A DNA stretch of 64,000 nt. It comes from Kibdelosporangium persicum (GTDB lineage Bacteria > Actinomycetota > Actinomycetes > Mycobacteriales > Pseudonocardiaceae). The translations under genes were made by a program, and so were the position numbers. Below the pieces are notes generated by a model that saw only the letters and a list, made by a program, of their open reading frames with translations, was not told the origin of the DNA and did not search any database. The first letter of the stretch is position 1. Each line of letters begins with the position of its first letter. Positions 26,858 through 37,650 of the stretch are shown in pieces. The stretch is from positions 55,157 through 119,156 of the forward strand of contig NZ_JAAATY010000031.1 of assembly GCF_013280595.1 (NCBI RefSeq), given 5' to 3'.

Positions 26858-28069
26858 CTACACGTCGGAAGACTGCGACCGCAGCTTCCCCAGCACCTCT
26901 TCGTCCGGCCACCGCAGGGTCCGGCGCCGTGGCGGTGTGGTCAGCGCTTCCTCCCACTCGGTGGTGAGCACTTCGGCCACCGTCGACCACGGCACGCGGA
27001 ACGCCCCGCCGTCCGCCGGGAAAAGAATGTCATCGGCATACGGCAGCAGAGCGTCGTGCCCGCGCGGCCAGGTGGTCACGCTCCGAGCCAGCCCGTCCGA
27101 TCCCGTGCCCACTTCGTACTCGGCGATCTGGAGGTCTTCCCCAGCCTGCCGGAACAGCCGCTCCATCCGGTTGCGCTGCTCGCGGTACTCGTAGGTCTCC
27201 AGGGTCCGCTCCGCCAACCGCACGGCCGCATACGCGGGATGGCCCACGGACGGCCGCCAAGCGACGATGTCGCCGTCCTCGTCCGCTTTGTACGGAACCG
27301 GGGAAAGCCAGCGCGGGTGGTCGGCGAAGATTTTCAGCGCCTCGTCGAGCATCCACCGGACGGCCGCGTCGTCCCGCTCGTCGGCGATCAGCATCATGTC
27401 GCGGGACGGCACCACCGCCACCGGCTGGATGCCGACCTCCTCGCCGAGTCCGGCCAGCCAGCCCGGGACCACCAGCCGGGACGACTCGTAGGTGTCCTCA
27501 CTGGCCACGGCCAGTACGCCGTTGTCCAGCCGGGCCAGATGGGTGCCTTCGACCATCAGGTTCTGCGCACCTCGCCGGTACGCCTCGTCGAAGGTGACTC
27601 CCCACTCCTCCAGGCTGTCCGAGTTGACCAGGCTCATCCGGTGCTCGTGGTCGATCACGATCATCTCGACCAGGTGCCGCAACGCCGGCCTGCTCGCCAC
27701 GGTGATCCCGCCGACCTGCCCGGCCTGGGCGTACGAGGCGGTCCGCAGCACCGGCCGCAGGCGCGGCGCGGCCGCCTCCCAGCTCTCCGGCTCGTCCGGC
27801 TGGGCGAACATCGCCGCGACGAACTGGTGCACCGCTTCCTTGCGCTCGGCCGGCGAAAGGTGTTCGACCTCGGCGAACAGGTTGCCCAGGAAGATCGAGT
27901 GCGCGCCGGTCTCCCCCACCCGCCGCACGTCGATGCCGAACCCGTCGGTCCTGGTGATCTTCGCGATCCCGGGCAGCCGGTTGATGGTGGCCACGAAATC
28001 GTCCGTGAACTGTTCCTCGGGTGTCCGCCCCCGACCGAACCCCCGTCTGATGCGCCCCAGGAAACCCAT
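26858..28069 (-). CDS. Hypothetical protein, DUF1444-like
   Basis: The 403-aa soluble protein has a basic N-terminus, then a region with LVNSDSLEEWGVTFDEAYRRGAQNL (here LVNSDSLEEWG...AQNL), which recalls the DUF1444/YtpQ family. No catalytic motif or membrane helix is seen. It is tail to tail with the metallophosphoesterase, 3 bp apart. The function is unknown. The DUF1444 link is from memory and needs a profile search. Confidence 0.6.
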   Translation of the reverse strand: MGFLGRIRRGFGRGRTPEEQFTDDFVATINRLPGIAKITRTDGFGIDVRRVGETGAHSIFLGNLFAEVEHLSPAERKEAVHQFVAAMFAQPDEPESWEAAAPRLRPVLRTASYAQAGQVGGITVASRPALRHLVEMIVIDHEHRMSLVNSDSLEEWGVTFDEAYRRGAQNLMVEGTHLARLDNGVLAVASEDTYESSRLVVPGWLAGLGEEVGIQPVAVVPSRDMMLIADERDDAAVRWMLDEALKIFADHPRWLSPVPYKADEDGDIVAWRPSVGHPAYAAVRLAERTLETYEYREQRNRMERLFRQAGEDLQIAEYEVGTGSDGLARSVTTWPRGHDALLPYADDILFPADGGAFRVPWSTVAEVLTTEWEEALTTPPRRRTLRWPDEEVLGKLRSQSSDV

Positions 28070-28092
28070 ACGAAGAAGGTATCCGACGTGGA

Positions 28093-28485
28093 CTATGGGG
28101 TTTCCACCATCACGGTCGTCGCCTTCACCACAGCCACCGCGAGCGAGCCCGGTTCAAGACCAAGTTCCCGCACGGCCTCGGCGGACATCAGGGAGACGAT
28201 CCGATGCGGCCCGCACTGCATTTCCACCTGCGCCATCACCTTGTCGATCACGATCGACGTGACCAGCCCGACGAACCGGTTCCGGGCGGATCGCCCGATC
28301 CCGGAGGGGTCGGGCACTTCGTTGGCGTGTGACCGGGCGAACTCGGCCAGTTCGGCGCCGTCGACGACCTTGCGGCCGGAGGCGTCCAGGCCCGAGGAGA
28401 GCTCGCCGGCGTCGACCCAGCGCCGGACGGTGTCGTCGCTGACGCCGAGCAGTTTGGCGGCCTCGGCGAACCGGAACCGGGGCAT
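28093..28485 (-). CDS. HTH-TOBE protein (molybdate-responsive type)
   Basis: The 130-aa protein joins an N-terminal excisionase/MerR-like helix-turn-helix (FRFAEAAKLLGVSDDTVRRW, residues 4-23) to a C-terminal TOBE/Mop domain (about 66-130, RNRFVGLVTSIVIDKVMAQVEM read as RNRFVGLV...AQVEM). In related actinobacteria such proteins bind molybdate or tungstate and sit near modABC, which is not present here. The start shares one base with the MarR stop (TGATG). The molybdenum-cofactor genes and the CoxL hydroxylase in this window are likely clients of the same metal. Confidence 0.82.
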   Translation of the reverse strand: MPRFRFAEAAKLLGVSDDTVRRWVDAGELSSGLDASGRKVVDGAELAEFARSHANEVPDPSGIGRSARNRFVGLVTSIVIDKVMAQVEMQCGPHRIVSLMSAEAVRELGLEPGSLAVAVVKATTVMVETP

Positions 28486-28976
28486 CAGCGTTTGTCCAGT
28501 TCGGCGAACGCGTCCCGGCGGAACCGGTCGATCATCTCGCGCTGGAACCGTTCGATGACCGCCCGCTCCTGCGGCGTGAACCGGGACAGCACGTCTTGCA
28601 TGCCCTCGACGAGCCCGGTGAACAGGTGGTCGTACTTGCTCTCGTCGACCTTGGTGACCTCGACGAGGACTTTGCGGCGGTCGTGCGGGTCACGCACCCG
28701 CCGGACGAAGCCGTGTTTCTCCAGCCGGTCGATCACGCCGGTGACCGCGCCCGTCGACAGGCCGGACAACTTGGCGATCTGACCGGCGGTCAGCGGCTCG
28801 TCCACGCGCATCGCGATGTCCAGGCACTTGTAGTCGGTCGCGGACACGCCCATGCTGTCGGCGATCCGGGAGTGGAACAGCACGGTCAGGCCGCTCATCT
28901 CGCGGCCCATGTCGCCGAACCGCGCCAGCTCGTCCGGGGGCACCGGATACGTGCCGCGCTCGGTCGAGGTCGACAT
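28485..28976 (-). CDS. MarR-family regulator coupled to the HTH-TOBE gene
   Basis: The 163-aa winged-helix regulator has the recognition segment LTAGQIAKLSGLSTGAVTGV and the wing DPHDRRKVLVEVT. It is first in a two-gene operon with the HTH-TOBE protein. Upstream, CTAAG-AGG-CTTAG at 29014-29026 may be its operator. The ligand is unknown. Confidence 0.87.
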   Translation of the reverse strand: MSTSTERGTYPVPPDELARFGDMGREMSGLTVLFHSRIADSMGVSATDYKCLDIAMRVDEPLTAGQIAKLSGLSTGAVTGVIDRLEKHGFVRRVRDPHDRRKVLVEVTKVDESKYDHLFTGLVEGMQDVLSRFTPQERAVIERFQREMIDRFRRDAFAELDKR

Positions 28977-29013
28977 GGCACACCACTCCTCCGAGCCTCC
29001 AGTATCTTACGAA

Positions 29014-29026
29014 CTAAGAGGCTTAG
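29014..29026. promoter_or_regulatory. Short inverted repeat upstream of the MarR gene
   Basis: CTAAG and CTTAG arms flank AGG 38 bp upstream of the MarR start. The position fits an autoregulatory operator, but the arms are short. Confidence 0.35.
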
Positions 29027-29099
29027 CTACTGACAAGCTTTGCTCTAAAGACATCATAGCTGGCGGAAACGCCCATGAGCAGGACAACGGGCCGTCGGC

Positions 29100-29696
29100 T
29101 CAACCAGGCGCGTTGAGCAGGCCGGACAGCATGATGCCGAGGGACAACTCCACCTGGTGACGCGCATGATCGGCGTCGTCGGCGTGCGCGATCACCATGA
29201 CGGCCTCGACCAGCAGGCTGAAGACGAACCGGGCCAGCACCTCCGAGGGCTCATGCGCCAGCACGCCCGCCGCGGCCGCCCGCCGCAGCAGGTCGTCGAT
29301 CAGCCTCAGGCCGTGCTCCGACTCGATCTCACGCCAGGCGTCCCAGCCGAGCACGGTCGGCGCGTCCTGCAAGGCGATCCGCAGCACTTCCGGCCGCTGA
29401 CAGGCGTCGAGGAACGCCCGCAGGCTGATCGCCAGCCGGGCCGGCACGTCCGGGGCCGCGTCCATGGCGGCCTCGATCTCGGCGCTCAGTTCGGCCTCGA
29501 TCTGCTCGAACACCGCACGGAACAGGCCTTGTTTGTCCTTGAAATGGTGGTGCAACGCGCCACGGGTCAGCCCGGCGGCCGCGACGATCTCGTCGGCCGC
29601 GACGTTCGGGTATCCCCGCTCGGCGAACAGCGGCCGGGCGGCCTTGATCAACGCTGCCCGCGTCGCCCTCGATCGGTCCTGCTGGGTTCGCGGCAT
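29100..29696 (-). CDS. TetR-family regulator in the hydrolase operon
   Basis: This 198-aa repressor has a typical N-terminus (TRAALIKAARPLFAERGY) and recognition helix AAAGLTRGALHHHFKDK, followed by a helical ligand domain. It starts 5 bp after the alpha/beta hydrolase stop, so both share a transcript. The perfect palindrome at 30552-30572, just upstream of the operon, is its probable operator. The ligand may be the hydrolase substrate or product. Confidence 0.88.
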   Translation of the reverse strand: MPRTQQDRSRATRAALIKAARPLFAERGYPNVAADEIVAAAGLTRGALHHHFKDKQGLFRAVFEQIEAELSAEIEAAMDAAPDVPARLAISLRAFLDACQRPEVLRIALQDAPTVLGWDAWREIESEHGLRLIDDLLRRAAAAGVLAHEPSEVLARFVFSLLVEAVMVIAHADDADHARHQVELSLGIMLSGLLNAPG

Positions 29697-29701
29697 GCCG
29701 C

Positions 29702-30547
29702 CTAGTTTGCCGTGACGAACCGCACGATCGCGTCAGCGAGTACGGCCGGCTGGTCCTCGGGCACGAACGTGAGACTGTCCGGGATCTCGACGACGGTCGC
29801 GTCGGGCAGGACGTCCGCCAGCCGGTACGCGAGCGTGACCGGGAACACCTTGTCCTCCCTGGCCCACGCGAGCAGCACCGGCTTGGTGAAGTCGCCGAGT
29901 TTCGCCGCGGCGGCCAAGGTGTGTCGTTTATGGATGGTCCGGAGGAACCTCGTCACGTCTTTCCTGATCGCCTTGCTCCGGCGGCTCGGCGCGAGGTACG
30001 AGTCGGCGATCTCATCGGGAAAAGGGCGTTTTGCCAGGTATCCGAAGGCGATCGGCAGTCGTTGGACCCAGCGCGGACGGGCCGCGTTGGCGAGCAACCA
30101 GACGAAGCCCGGCACCTTCGCGAGCTTCGGCAACGGCGCGAACAGCGGCGGGAGGAAGTACTCGAAACAGTCCGAAGGGGTCAGCACGACCCGGCCGATC
30201 CGCTCCGGATTCCTTGTCAGCAGAAGCTGAACGAGCGCGCCGCCGGTGTCGTTCGCCACAAGCGTGACGTCGCTCAGGTCCATTGTGTCCAGGAACTCGG
30301 CGATCATGCCGGCGAGGCCCGGCGGCGTCAGGTCGGCGTCCGGCACCGGTGTCACATGCCCGCCGAGTGGCCAGTCCGGTGCTATACAACGGTTTCCGGC
30401 CTCCGCCACGGCCGGCATGACGTGCCGCCAGAGGTCGCCGTTGACCAGCAGGCCGTGCACGAACACCACCGGCGACCCCTGACCCAGCTCCCGGTAGTCG
30501 ATGGTCGCCCGGCTCAACCGGACGGTCTTCCGCTCCATGCCGCCCAT
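29702..30547 (-). CDS. Alpha/beta hydrolase
   Basis: The 281-aa protein has the oxyanion region VVFVHGLLVNGDLW and a nucleophile elbow ANDTGGAL with Asp rather than Ser, as in haloalkane dehalogenase and epoxide hydrolase relatives. The C-terminal segment DSLTFVPEDQP stands where a catalytic His is usual, so this subgroup may lack the standard triad. Two in-frame ATGs (30547, 30538) are possible starts, 5 and 14 bp from a 21-bp palindrome. It is the first gene of an operon with TetR. Confidence 0.82.
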   Translation of the reverse strand: MGGMERKTVRLSRATIDYRELGQGSPVVFVHGLLVNGDLWRHVMPAVAEAGNRCIAPDWPLGGHVTPVPDADLTPPGLAGMIAEFLDTMDLSDVTLVANDTGGALVQLLLTRNPERIGRVVLTPSDCFEYFLPPLFAPLPKLAKVPGFVWLLANAARPRWVQRLPIAFGYLAKRPFPDEIADSYLAPSRRSKAIRKDVTRFLRTIHKRHTLAAAAKLGDFTKPVLLAWAREDKVFPVTLAYRLADVLPDATVVEIPDSLTFVPEDQPAVLADAIVRFVTAN

Positions 30548-30551
30548 AAAA

Positions 30552-30572
30552 ACATACATACGGTATGTATGT
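30552..30572. promoter_or_regulatory. Perfect 21-bp palindrome, TetR operator candidate
   Basis: ACATACATAC and GTATGTATGT are perfect 10-bp arms around one G. The site is in the 49-bp divergent gap, 4 bp from the hydrolase start and 11 bp upstream of the moaD -10. It probably controls the hydrolase-TetR operon and possibly moaD. Confidence 0.7.
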
Positions 30573-30596
30573 CTATCCGGGACTAGAATCGCCTGG

Positions 30597-30860
30597 GTGA
30601 GTGACAAAGTCACAGTCCAGGTCCGGTATTTCGCGGGCGCGCGCGCCGCCGCCGGGATCGAGGAGGAGCTGATAGCCCTCCCAGCAGGCGCGACGCTGGC
30701 CGACGCGGCCCGGACCATCGCCGAGCAGCACGGCGAGAAGCTCAGTGGCGTGCTGACCGCGTGCAGCTTCCTGATCGACGGGATCGCGGTCCGGTCACGC
30801 GCCACCCGGCTGTCGGACGGAGTTCAGCTGGACGTCCTGCCGCCGTTTGCGGGGGGCTGA
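30597..30860 (+). CDS. moaD: MoaD-type molybdopterin synthase sulfur carrier
   Basis: This 87-aa ubiquitin-fold protein ends in FAGG, the C-terminal Gly-Gly that is thiocarboxylated to deliver sulfur to molybdopterin. It pairs functionally with the MoaE domain encoded at 32727-33647. A strong -10 TAGAAT at 30584-30589 lies seven bases before the GTG with no ribosome-binding site, so the gene is probably leaderless. It stands beside rpf exactly as moaD2 stands beside rpfA in M. tuberculosis. Confidence 0.87.
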   Translation: MSDKVTVQVRYFAGARAAAGIEEELIALPAGATLADAARTIAEQHGEKLSGVLTACSFLIDGIAVRSRATRLSDGVQLDVLPPFAGG

Positions 30861-31051
30861 ACGGACGTCCACGAACGGCCCAACCGGGCTGCGACACGCA
30901 TGACACAGGTCTCACTTAGAGTGAAAAATCTCGGGCAGGATACGAACCGATAACGGCACTCCTACCTGCGGATATACCTTTGATCGCGCAGAGTTGCGCG
31001 GCGTTACTGTGAGCTAGGTCACGCCCTCATAAATTTCCGATCTCGGTTCCG

Positions 31052-31884
<833 letters not shown>

Positions 31885-31902
31885 CCTCGGGGTGCTGAAC
31901 CC

Positions 31903-31942
31903 GAAGCCCGGAATCCGGTGACACGACCGGATTCCGGGCTTC
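31903..31942. terminator. Terminator hairpin after rpf
   Basis: A 17-bp perfect stem starts GAAGCCCGGAATCCGGT and closes a 6-base loop. It spans the gap to the convergent membrane-protein gene, whose stop it touches, so it probably works both ways. Confidence 0.9.
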
Positions 31943-32669
31943 AGCTCTGTCTCGTGGCCCCGCTCACGGGCGTCCGCCACGCCCAGTAGGACAAGAAGGC
32001 GCAGATCAGCGCGATCATGGCTTGGAAGAACAGCAGCACCCAGATCAGGCTGATCGACTGCGGAGCCTCGGCGAGGCTGCCGTCGTGGACCCCGTCGGAG
32101 GCGTCAGGGTCGTAGCGGATCCTGACGGTGTCGCCGACCTTGTGAGTGGTTCCCCACTCGAGGACCAGCGCGAGGTTCTCGTCAGGTTCGTGCTTGTCGA
32201 ACCAGACGCCGAGATAGGTGCTCGAGCCCCGTTCCATCCGCGAGACGACCTCGCCCTCGGTCTCGGCCCACGTGCTCTCCTCATAGCCGGACCAGGCCTG
32301 GAAGCCGAAGATGACCAGCATCATCAGCAGCCCGCCGGTCGCACCCACCCGGACAGCCCAGACGACCACCGGCGGCCAGGGTCGCCTGCCGACCGGTTCC
32401 CCGCGGCGGCGTGGTGCCTCGCCGTCCGGCGGCATCCGGAACCAGGCCCAATACCCGATGCCCAGCCCGGCCAGGAGGAGCACGCCCACGATCAGGCCGT
32501 TCCCTGCCCCGGCCTTGCCCCCGGCGAGCTGGACGACCCACAACGCACCCCGGATCAGCGCGAACGCGATGAAAACGATCGAGAACGCGCGCACGGACCT
32601 GCGGGACGGCCCTCGCCGCCCCAGCGCAGGCTCTTGATTCTCGTCCAGGAAATCCGGCTTGTCCGACAC
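31941..32669 (-). CDS. Membrane protein, possibly DUF3592-like
   Basis: This 242-aa protein has four hydrophobic helices (about residues 30-48, 57-73, 104-126, 210-230). A short extracytoplasmic beta region between helices 3 and 4 carries ATEGEVVSRM-like and VGDTVRIRYDPD segments, as in DUF3592 proteins. The first assignment is tentative and no function can be given. It reads away from the Mog-MoaE gene's 3' end and may be transcribed with it. Confidence 0.6.
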   Translation of the reverse strand: MSDKPDFLDENQEPALGRRGPSRRSVRAFSIVFIAFALIRGALWVVQLAGGKAGAGNGLIVGVLLLAGLGIGYWAWFRMPPDGEAPRRRGEPVGRRPWPPVVVWAVRVGATGGLLMMLVIFGFQAWSGYEESTWAETEGEVVSRMERGSSTYLGVWFDKHEPDENLALVLEWGTTHKVGDTVRIRYDPDASDGVHDGSLAEAPQSISLIWVLLFFQAMIALICAFLSYWAWRTPVSGATRQS

Positions 32670-32726
32670 CAGCCTGCCCCCTTGGTCCGGCTGAACATGA
32701 CTGAATCGCCAAGAGGGCCCGCGGTG

Positions 32727-33643
32727 TTACGGGCAGTTGACCCACTCGTCGGTGCCGTCGGTGAAGGTCTGGTGCTTCCAGATCGGCAGCTGCCGCTTCA
32801 CCTCGTCGACCAGGTCCGAGCAGGCCGCGAACGCCTCCGCCCGATGTTCCGCGGAGACCGCGCACGCCAGGGCCACGTCGCCGATCTGCAGGTCACCGAT
32901 CCGGTGGCTGACCGCGATCCCGCGCAACCCGGGCCGGGAAGCGGCGATCTCCCCCGCGACCCGTTCGATGACCTCGGCAGCGCTGGGGTGGCCGCTGTAC
33001 GACAACTCGCGAACGCTCTTGTCGCGGTCGTGGTCACGGACCACACCGGCGAACGACACCACAGCGCCCGCGGCCCGTTCGGCGACGATCGAGGCGTGCT
33101 CCTCGACCGAGAGGGTCTCCTCGGTCACGACCGCGCGGATCACCTTCGCGGGCACGATCTGGCCGGTCTGACGGACGTGGTCACCGCCACGTAACTGGTC
33201 CACAGCGTGGTCGAGCACGCCCTCCAGCACGCCAAGGCCGTCACGGACACCGCCCGTGGACCCCGGCAGGTTGATGACCAGGGTCGTTCCGGCCACGCCC
33301 GCGAGGCCACGGGACAGGGCCGCGGTCGGGACCTCGGGCTGGCCGGCGGCACGGACCGCGTCAGCCAGGCCCGGGATCTCGTAGTCCAGGACCGACGACG
33401 TGGCCTCGGGCGTCCTGTCGGTCGGCGTGATGCCGGTGCCGCCGGTCGTGATGACGACGTGCACCCCGGCGGCGACGGCCTCGCGCAGCGCCGCGGCGAC
33501 AGGACCGCCGTCCGGGACGACCACCGGCGCGGGCACGTCATAGCCACGAACCCGCAGCCAGTCGACGATGATCGGACCGGTGCGGTCCTCGTAGACGCCT
33601 GCCGCCGCCCGGTTCGAGGCCGTGATGACCCGCGCCGTGTTGG

Positions 33644-33647
<4 letters not shown>
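32727..33647 (-). CDS. Mog/MoaB-MoaE fusion for molybdenum cofactor
   Basis: The 306-aa protein fuses an N-terminal MoCF domain (about 1-155, with TTGGTGITPTDRTPEA) to a C-terminal MoaE domain (about 165-306, ending WKHQTFTDGTDEWVNCP, with catalytic Lys). The Mog/MoaB part adenylylates or inserts metal into molybdopterin. The MoaE part is the large subunit of molybdopterin synthase and uses MoaD, encoded 2 kb away. M. tuberculosis keeps these as separate adjacent genes mog and moaE2. It overlaps the malic enzyme gene by ATGA. Confidence 0.9.
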
Positions 33648-35029
<1,382 letters not shown>

Positions 35030-35054
35030 GACTTGCTCCCCGCGACTGAACGAT

Positions 35055-35240
35055 TTATTTGTTGATCTCCGTGACCGGGTGCTGGTAGCCCAGTTCCTCC
35101 ACCGGAACCGGGAAGGTCACGTCACCGAACGGCGACAGCGCACCTTGCATGTCGGCCGCGAGTTCACTGACCGGGTGTGCGGCGTTCGCCGGCTTCTCGG
35201 GCCAGGTTGGGTCGATCCGTTCCGGGTTGACCTTGGCCAC
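35055..35240 (-). CDS. Small conserved-looking protein
   Basis: This 61-aa protein (VAKVNPERIDPTWPEKPANA at the N-terminus) is rich in Pro and Glu and has no membrane helix. AGGAGGAG lies five to six bases before the GTG, an excellent start signal. It is upstream of the malic enzyme gene on the same strand (25 bp) and divergent from the helicase-associated gene. It takes the place of Rv0863. The function is unknown. Confidence 0.65.
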   Translation of the reverse strand: MAKVNPERIDPTWPEKPANAAHPVSELAADMQGALSPFGDVTFPVPVEELGYQHPVTEINK

Positions 35241-35343
35241 CGAACTCCTCCTCGAAGTGCTCGCCCGCTGTTCGATGCGGAAATCCGCCCGTACGGTACC
35301 CGACCTCGCACGCGCCGGAGCACGCGCGTATACCGTGGTCAGG

Positions 35344-37611
35344 GTGTCAGTCTCCACGTTAACCGAGTGGCTGCGCGAGCGGGACGACGCCGCATTGGCC
35401 CGGCTGCTCGGTGCACGCCCGGACCTGGCCACGCCGATACCTGCGGACACGTCCGTTCTCGCGACCCGGGCGGGCAGCCGGGCGTCCGTCGCGCGCGCGG
35501 CCGAATCGCTGGACACGTTCACCCTGACGGTGCTCGACGCCCTCCTGCTGTGTGACGCCGACACCCGCCCGGTCACCCTGGCCGAGGTGGCCGCGATGCT
35601 CGGCACGAAGGTGCCGCGCAAACGTGTTCGTGAGGCCTTGGACACGTTGGCCGAACTGGCACTGGTGTGGGGCCCGGACGACGCGCTGAGCGTGGTGCCG
35701 TCGGCGCGGGAGGCGGCCGGGATGTTCCCCGGCGGGCTCGGACGGCGCTCGGCCGAACTGGACGGCCGGGACCTGACGGCGGTCATCGCGGAACTGTCCG
35801 AACCGGAGCGCAAGGTGCTGGCCACGCTCGCCGAAGGCCAGCCGACCGGCCGCAGCCGGGACGCGAACGTGATCGTGCCGCTGGAGCAGGCCGAGACCCC
35901 GGTGCAGAAGCTGCTGGCACGCGGGCTGCTGCTGCGGTTGGACGCGGAGACCGTGGAGCTGCCCAGGCAGGTCGGGCTGGCGCTGCGCGGCGCGCATCCG
36001 ATGGGGCAGGTCAAGGTCAACCCGCCGCCGGTGCAGACGACCGCGCACAAGCTTTCCACTGTGGACGCCACCGCCGCCGGTGAGGCGATGGAGCTGATCC
36101 GGCACACCGAGAAGCTGATCGCGTTGTGGTCCGGGGAACCGCCCGCGGTGTTGCGGGCGGGCGGGCTCGGTGTCCGGGACATCCGCAGGCTCGCCCGCGA
36201 GCTCCAGGCCGACGAGGTGCGGTGCACGCTGATCGCCGAGCTGGCGCTGGGGGCGGGGCTGGTGATCGCGACCGACACGTCCACACCGCAGTGGGCGCCG
36301 ACCACCCAGGCGGACGTCTGGCTGGCCGCGACCCCGCCGCACCGGTGGGCCACGTTGGCCTCGGTCTGGCTGGATCTGCCGAGGCTGCCGGGCCTGGCGG
36401 GCAGCAAGGACCTGCGGGACAAGGTGATCGCTCCGCTGTCGGAGGAACTGCGCCGGCCGCTGGCACCGGCGTCGCGCCGCCGCGTGCTGGACGCGCTCGG
36501 CGAGTTCGAGCCGGGCACCGGCGTCGACTCCCCGGACGACCTCGCCGGACTGCTCGCCTGGCGGGCGCCGCGCCGGGGCGGGCGGTTGCGTGACGACCTG
36601 GTGTTCTGGACGATTCGCGAGGCCCAGGCGTTGGGCCTGGTCGCTTTCGGCGCCCTCACGTCCGCCGCGCGGGCGCTGATCGAGGACGGTCCCGCGGTCG
36701 CCGCCAAGAACATGGCCGACGCGATGCCGCAGCCGGTCGACCACGTCCTGGTCCAGGCGGACCTGACGGTCGTGGCGCCCGGACCGTTGGAGCAGACGCT
36801 CGGGCACGAGATCAACCTGGTCGCGGACGTCGAATCCGCCGGTGGCGCAACGGTTTACCGGATCAGCGAGGCGTCGATCCGGCGTGCGCTGGACGCCGGT
36901 CGCACGTCGACGGATCTGCACGAGCTGTTCCGGACGCGGTCCAGGACGCCGGTGCCGCAGTCGTTGACGTACATGATCGACGACGTGGCGCGGCGGCACG
37001 GCCAGTTGCGTGGCGGCGCGGCGATGTCGTTCCTGCGTTGTGACGACGAGGCTTTGCTCGCCGAAGTCGCGGCAAGCCCGGCGGGCGCACGGCTGGAACT
37101 GCGCAAGATCGCGCCGGGCGTGCTGGTCAGCCCGGTTCCCCTGGCGGACGTGCTGGAAGAGTTGCGTGGCGCGGGTTTCGCGCCCTCGGCCGAGGATTCC
37201 GACGGCCGGTTGATGGATCTGCGGCCGAGCGGGGTGCGTGTCCCGCTCCGGCAACGCCCGAAACCCGCGGGAGTGCCCAGAACCGCCAGCCCGGAACAGC
37301 TCGCCGATCTCGTCAGCGCGATGCGCGCCGGGGACAAGGCAGCGGGCACGCGCCGCGGCCGGACCGTCGCGCTGGCAGGCGGTGGCGGCGCGGACACGTC
37401 CGCAACCCTTGCGCTGCTCCAGGAAGCGGTCACGCAAGGGCGGAACGTGCACATCGGATACGTCGACGCGAACGGAACCGCGAGCCAGCGCGTGATCGAG
37501 CCGATCCGGGTCGGCGCGGGCGTGGTGGAAGGACTGGACTCGACCCGCTCGGAAACGCACAGGTTCGCCCTGCACCGCATCACCGCAGTCTCCCTGGTAG
37601 AAGACTCGTGA
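35344..37611 (+). CDS. Helicase-associated domain protein (Rv0862c-like)
   Basis: The 755-aa protein begins VSVSTLTEWLRERDDAALAR and contains winged-helix and XPB-associated C-terminal domains (central ADLTVVAPGPL region). It lacks Walker A and DEAD-type motifs, so it is not itself a helicase. M. tuberculosis Rv0862c is adjacent to the XPB helicase Rv0861c, whereas here 16 kb of other genes separate the two. A role with XPB in repair or transcription-coupled processes is inferred. The frame opens at 35149, but GTG 35344 gives the family N-terminus. Palindrome copy 2 starts within the last codons. Confidence 0.82.
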   Translation: MSVSTLTEWLRERDDAALARLLGARPDLATPIPADTSVLATRAGSRASVARAAESLDTFTLTVLDALLLCDADTRPVTLAEVAAMLGTKVPRKRVREALDTLAELALVWGPDDALSVVPSAREAAGMFPGGLGRRSAELDGRDLTAVIAELSEPERKVLATLAEGQPTGRSRDANVIVPLEQAETPVQKLLARGLLLRLDAETVELPRQVGLALRGAHPMGQVKVNPPPVQTTAHKLSTVDATAAGEAMELIRHTEKLIALWSGEPPAVLRAGGLGVRDIRRLARELQADEVRCTLIAELALGAGLVIATDTSTPQWAPTTQADVWLAATPPHRWATLASVWLDLPRLPGLAGSKDLRDKVIAPLSEELRRPLAPASRRRVLDALGEFEPGTGVDSPDDLAGLLAWRAPRRGGRLRDDLVFWTIREAQALGLVAFGALTSAARALIEDGPAVAAKNMADAMPQPVDHVLVQADLTVVAPGPLEQTLGHEINLVADVESAGGATVYRISEASIRRALDAGRTSTDLHELFRTRSRTPVPQSLTYMIDDVARRHGQLRGGAAMSFLRCDDEALLAEVAASPAGARLELRKIAPGVLVSPVPLADVLEELRGAGFAPSAEDSDGRLMDLRPSGVRVPLRQRPKPAGVPRTASPEQLADLVSAMRAGDKAAGTRRGRTVALAGGGGADTSATLALLQEAVTQGRNVHIGYVDANGTASQRVIEPIRVGAGVVEGLDSTRSETHRFALHRITAVSLVEDS

Positions 37612-37650
37612 GTGTTTATCCGTGTTCTAACCCTGATAAACACTCACGAG
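37605..37650. repeat. 46-bp palindromic repeat, copy 2
   Basis: The arms CTCGTGAGTGTTTATC and GATAAACACTCACGAG are perfect around a 14-base centre with TTCTAACCCT. It spans the gap between convergent genes and overlaps the stop codons on both sides. Confidence 0.88.

Noticed and set aside
35149..35343. N-terminal extension of the Rv0862c-like protein
   Set aside because: It is antisense to the 61-aa gene and lacks a start signal. GTG 35344 gives the family N-terminus.
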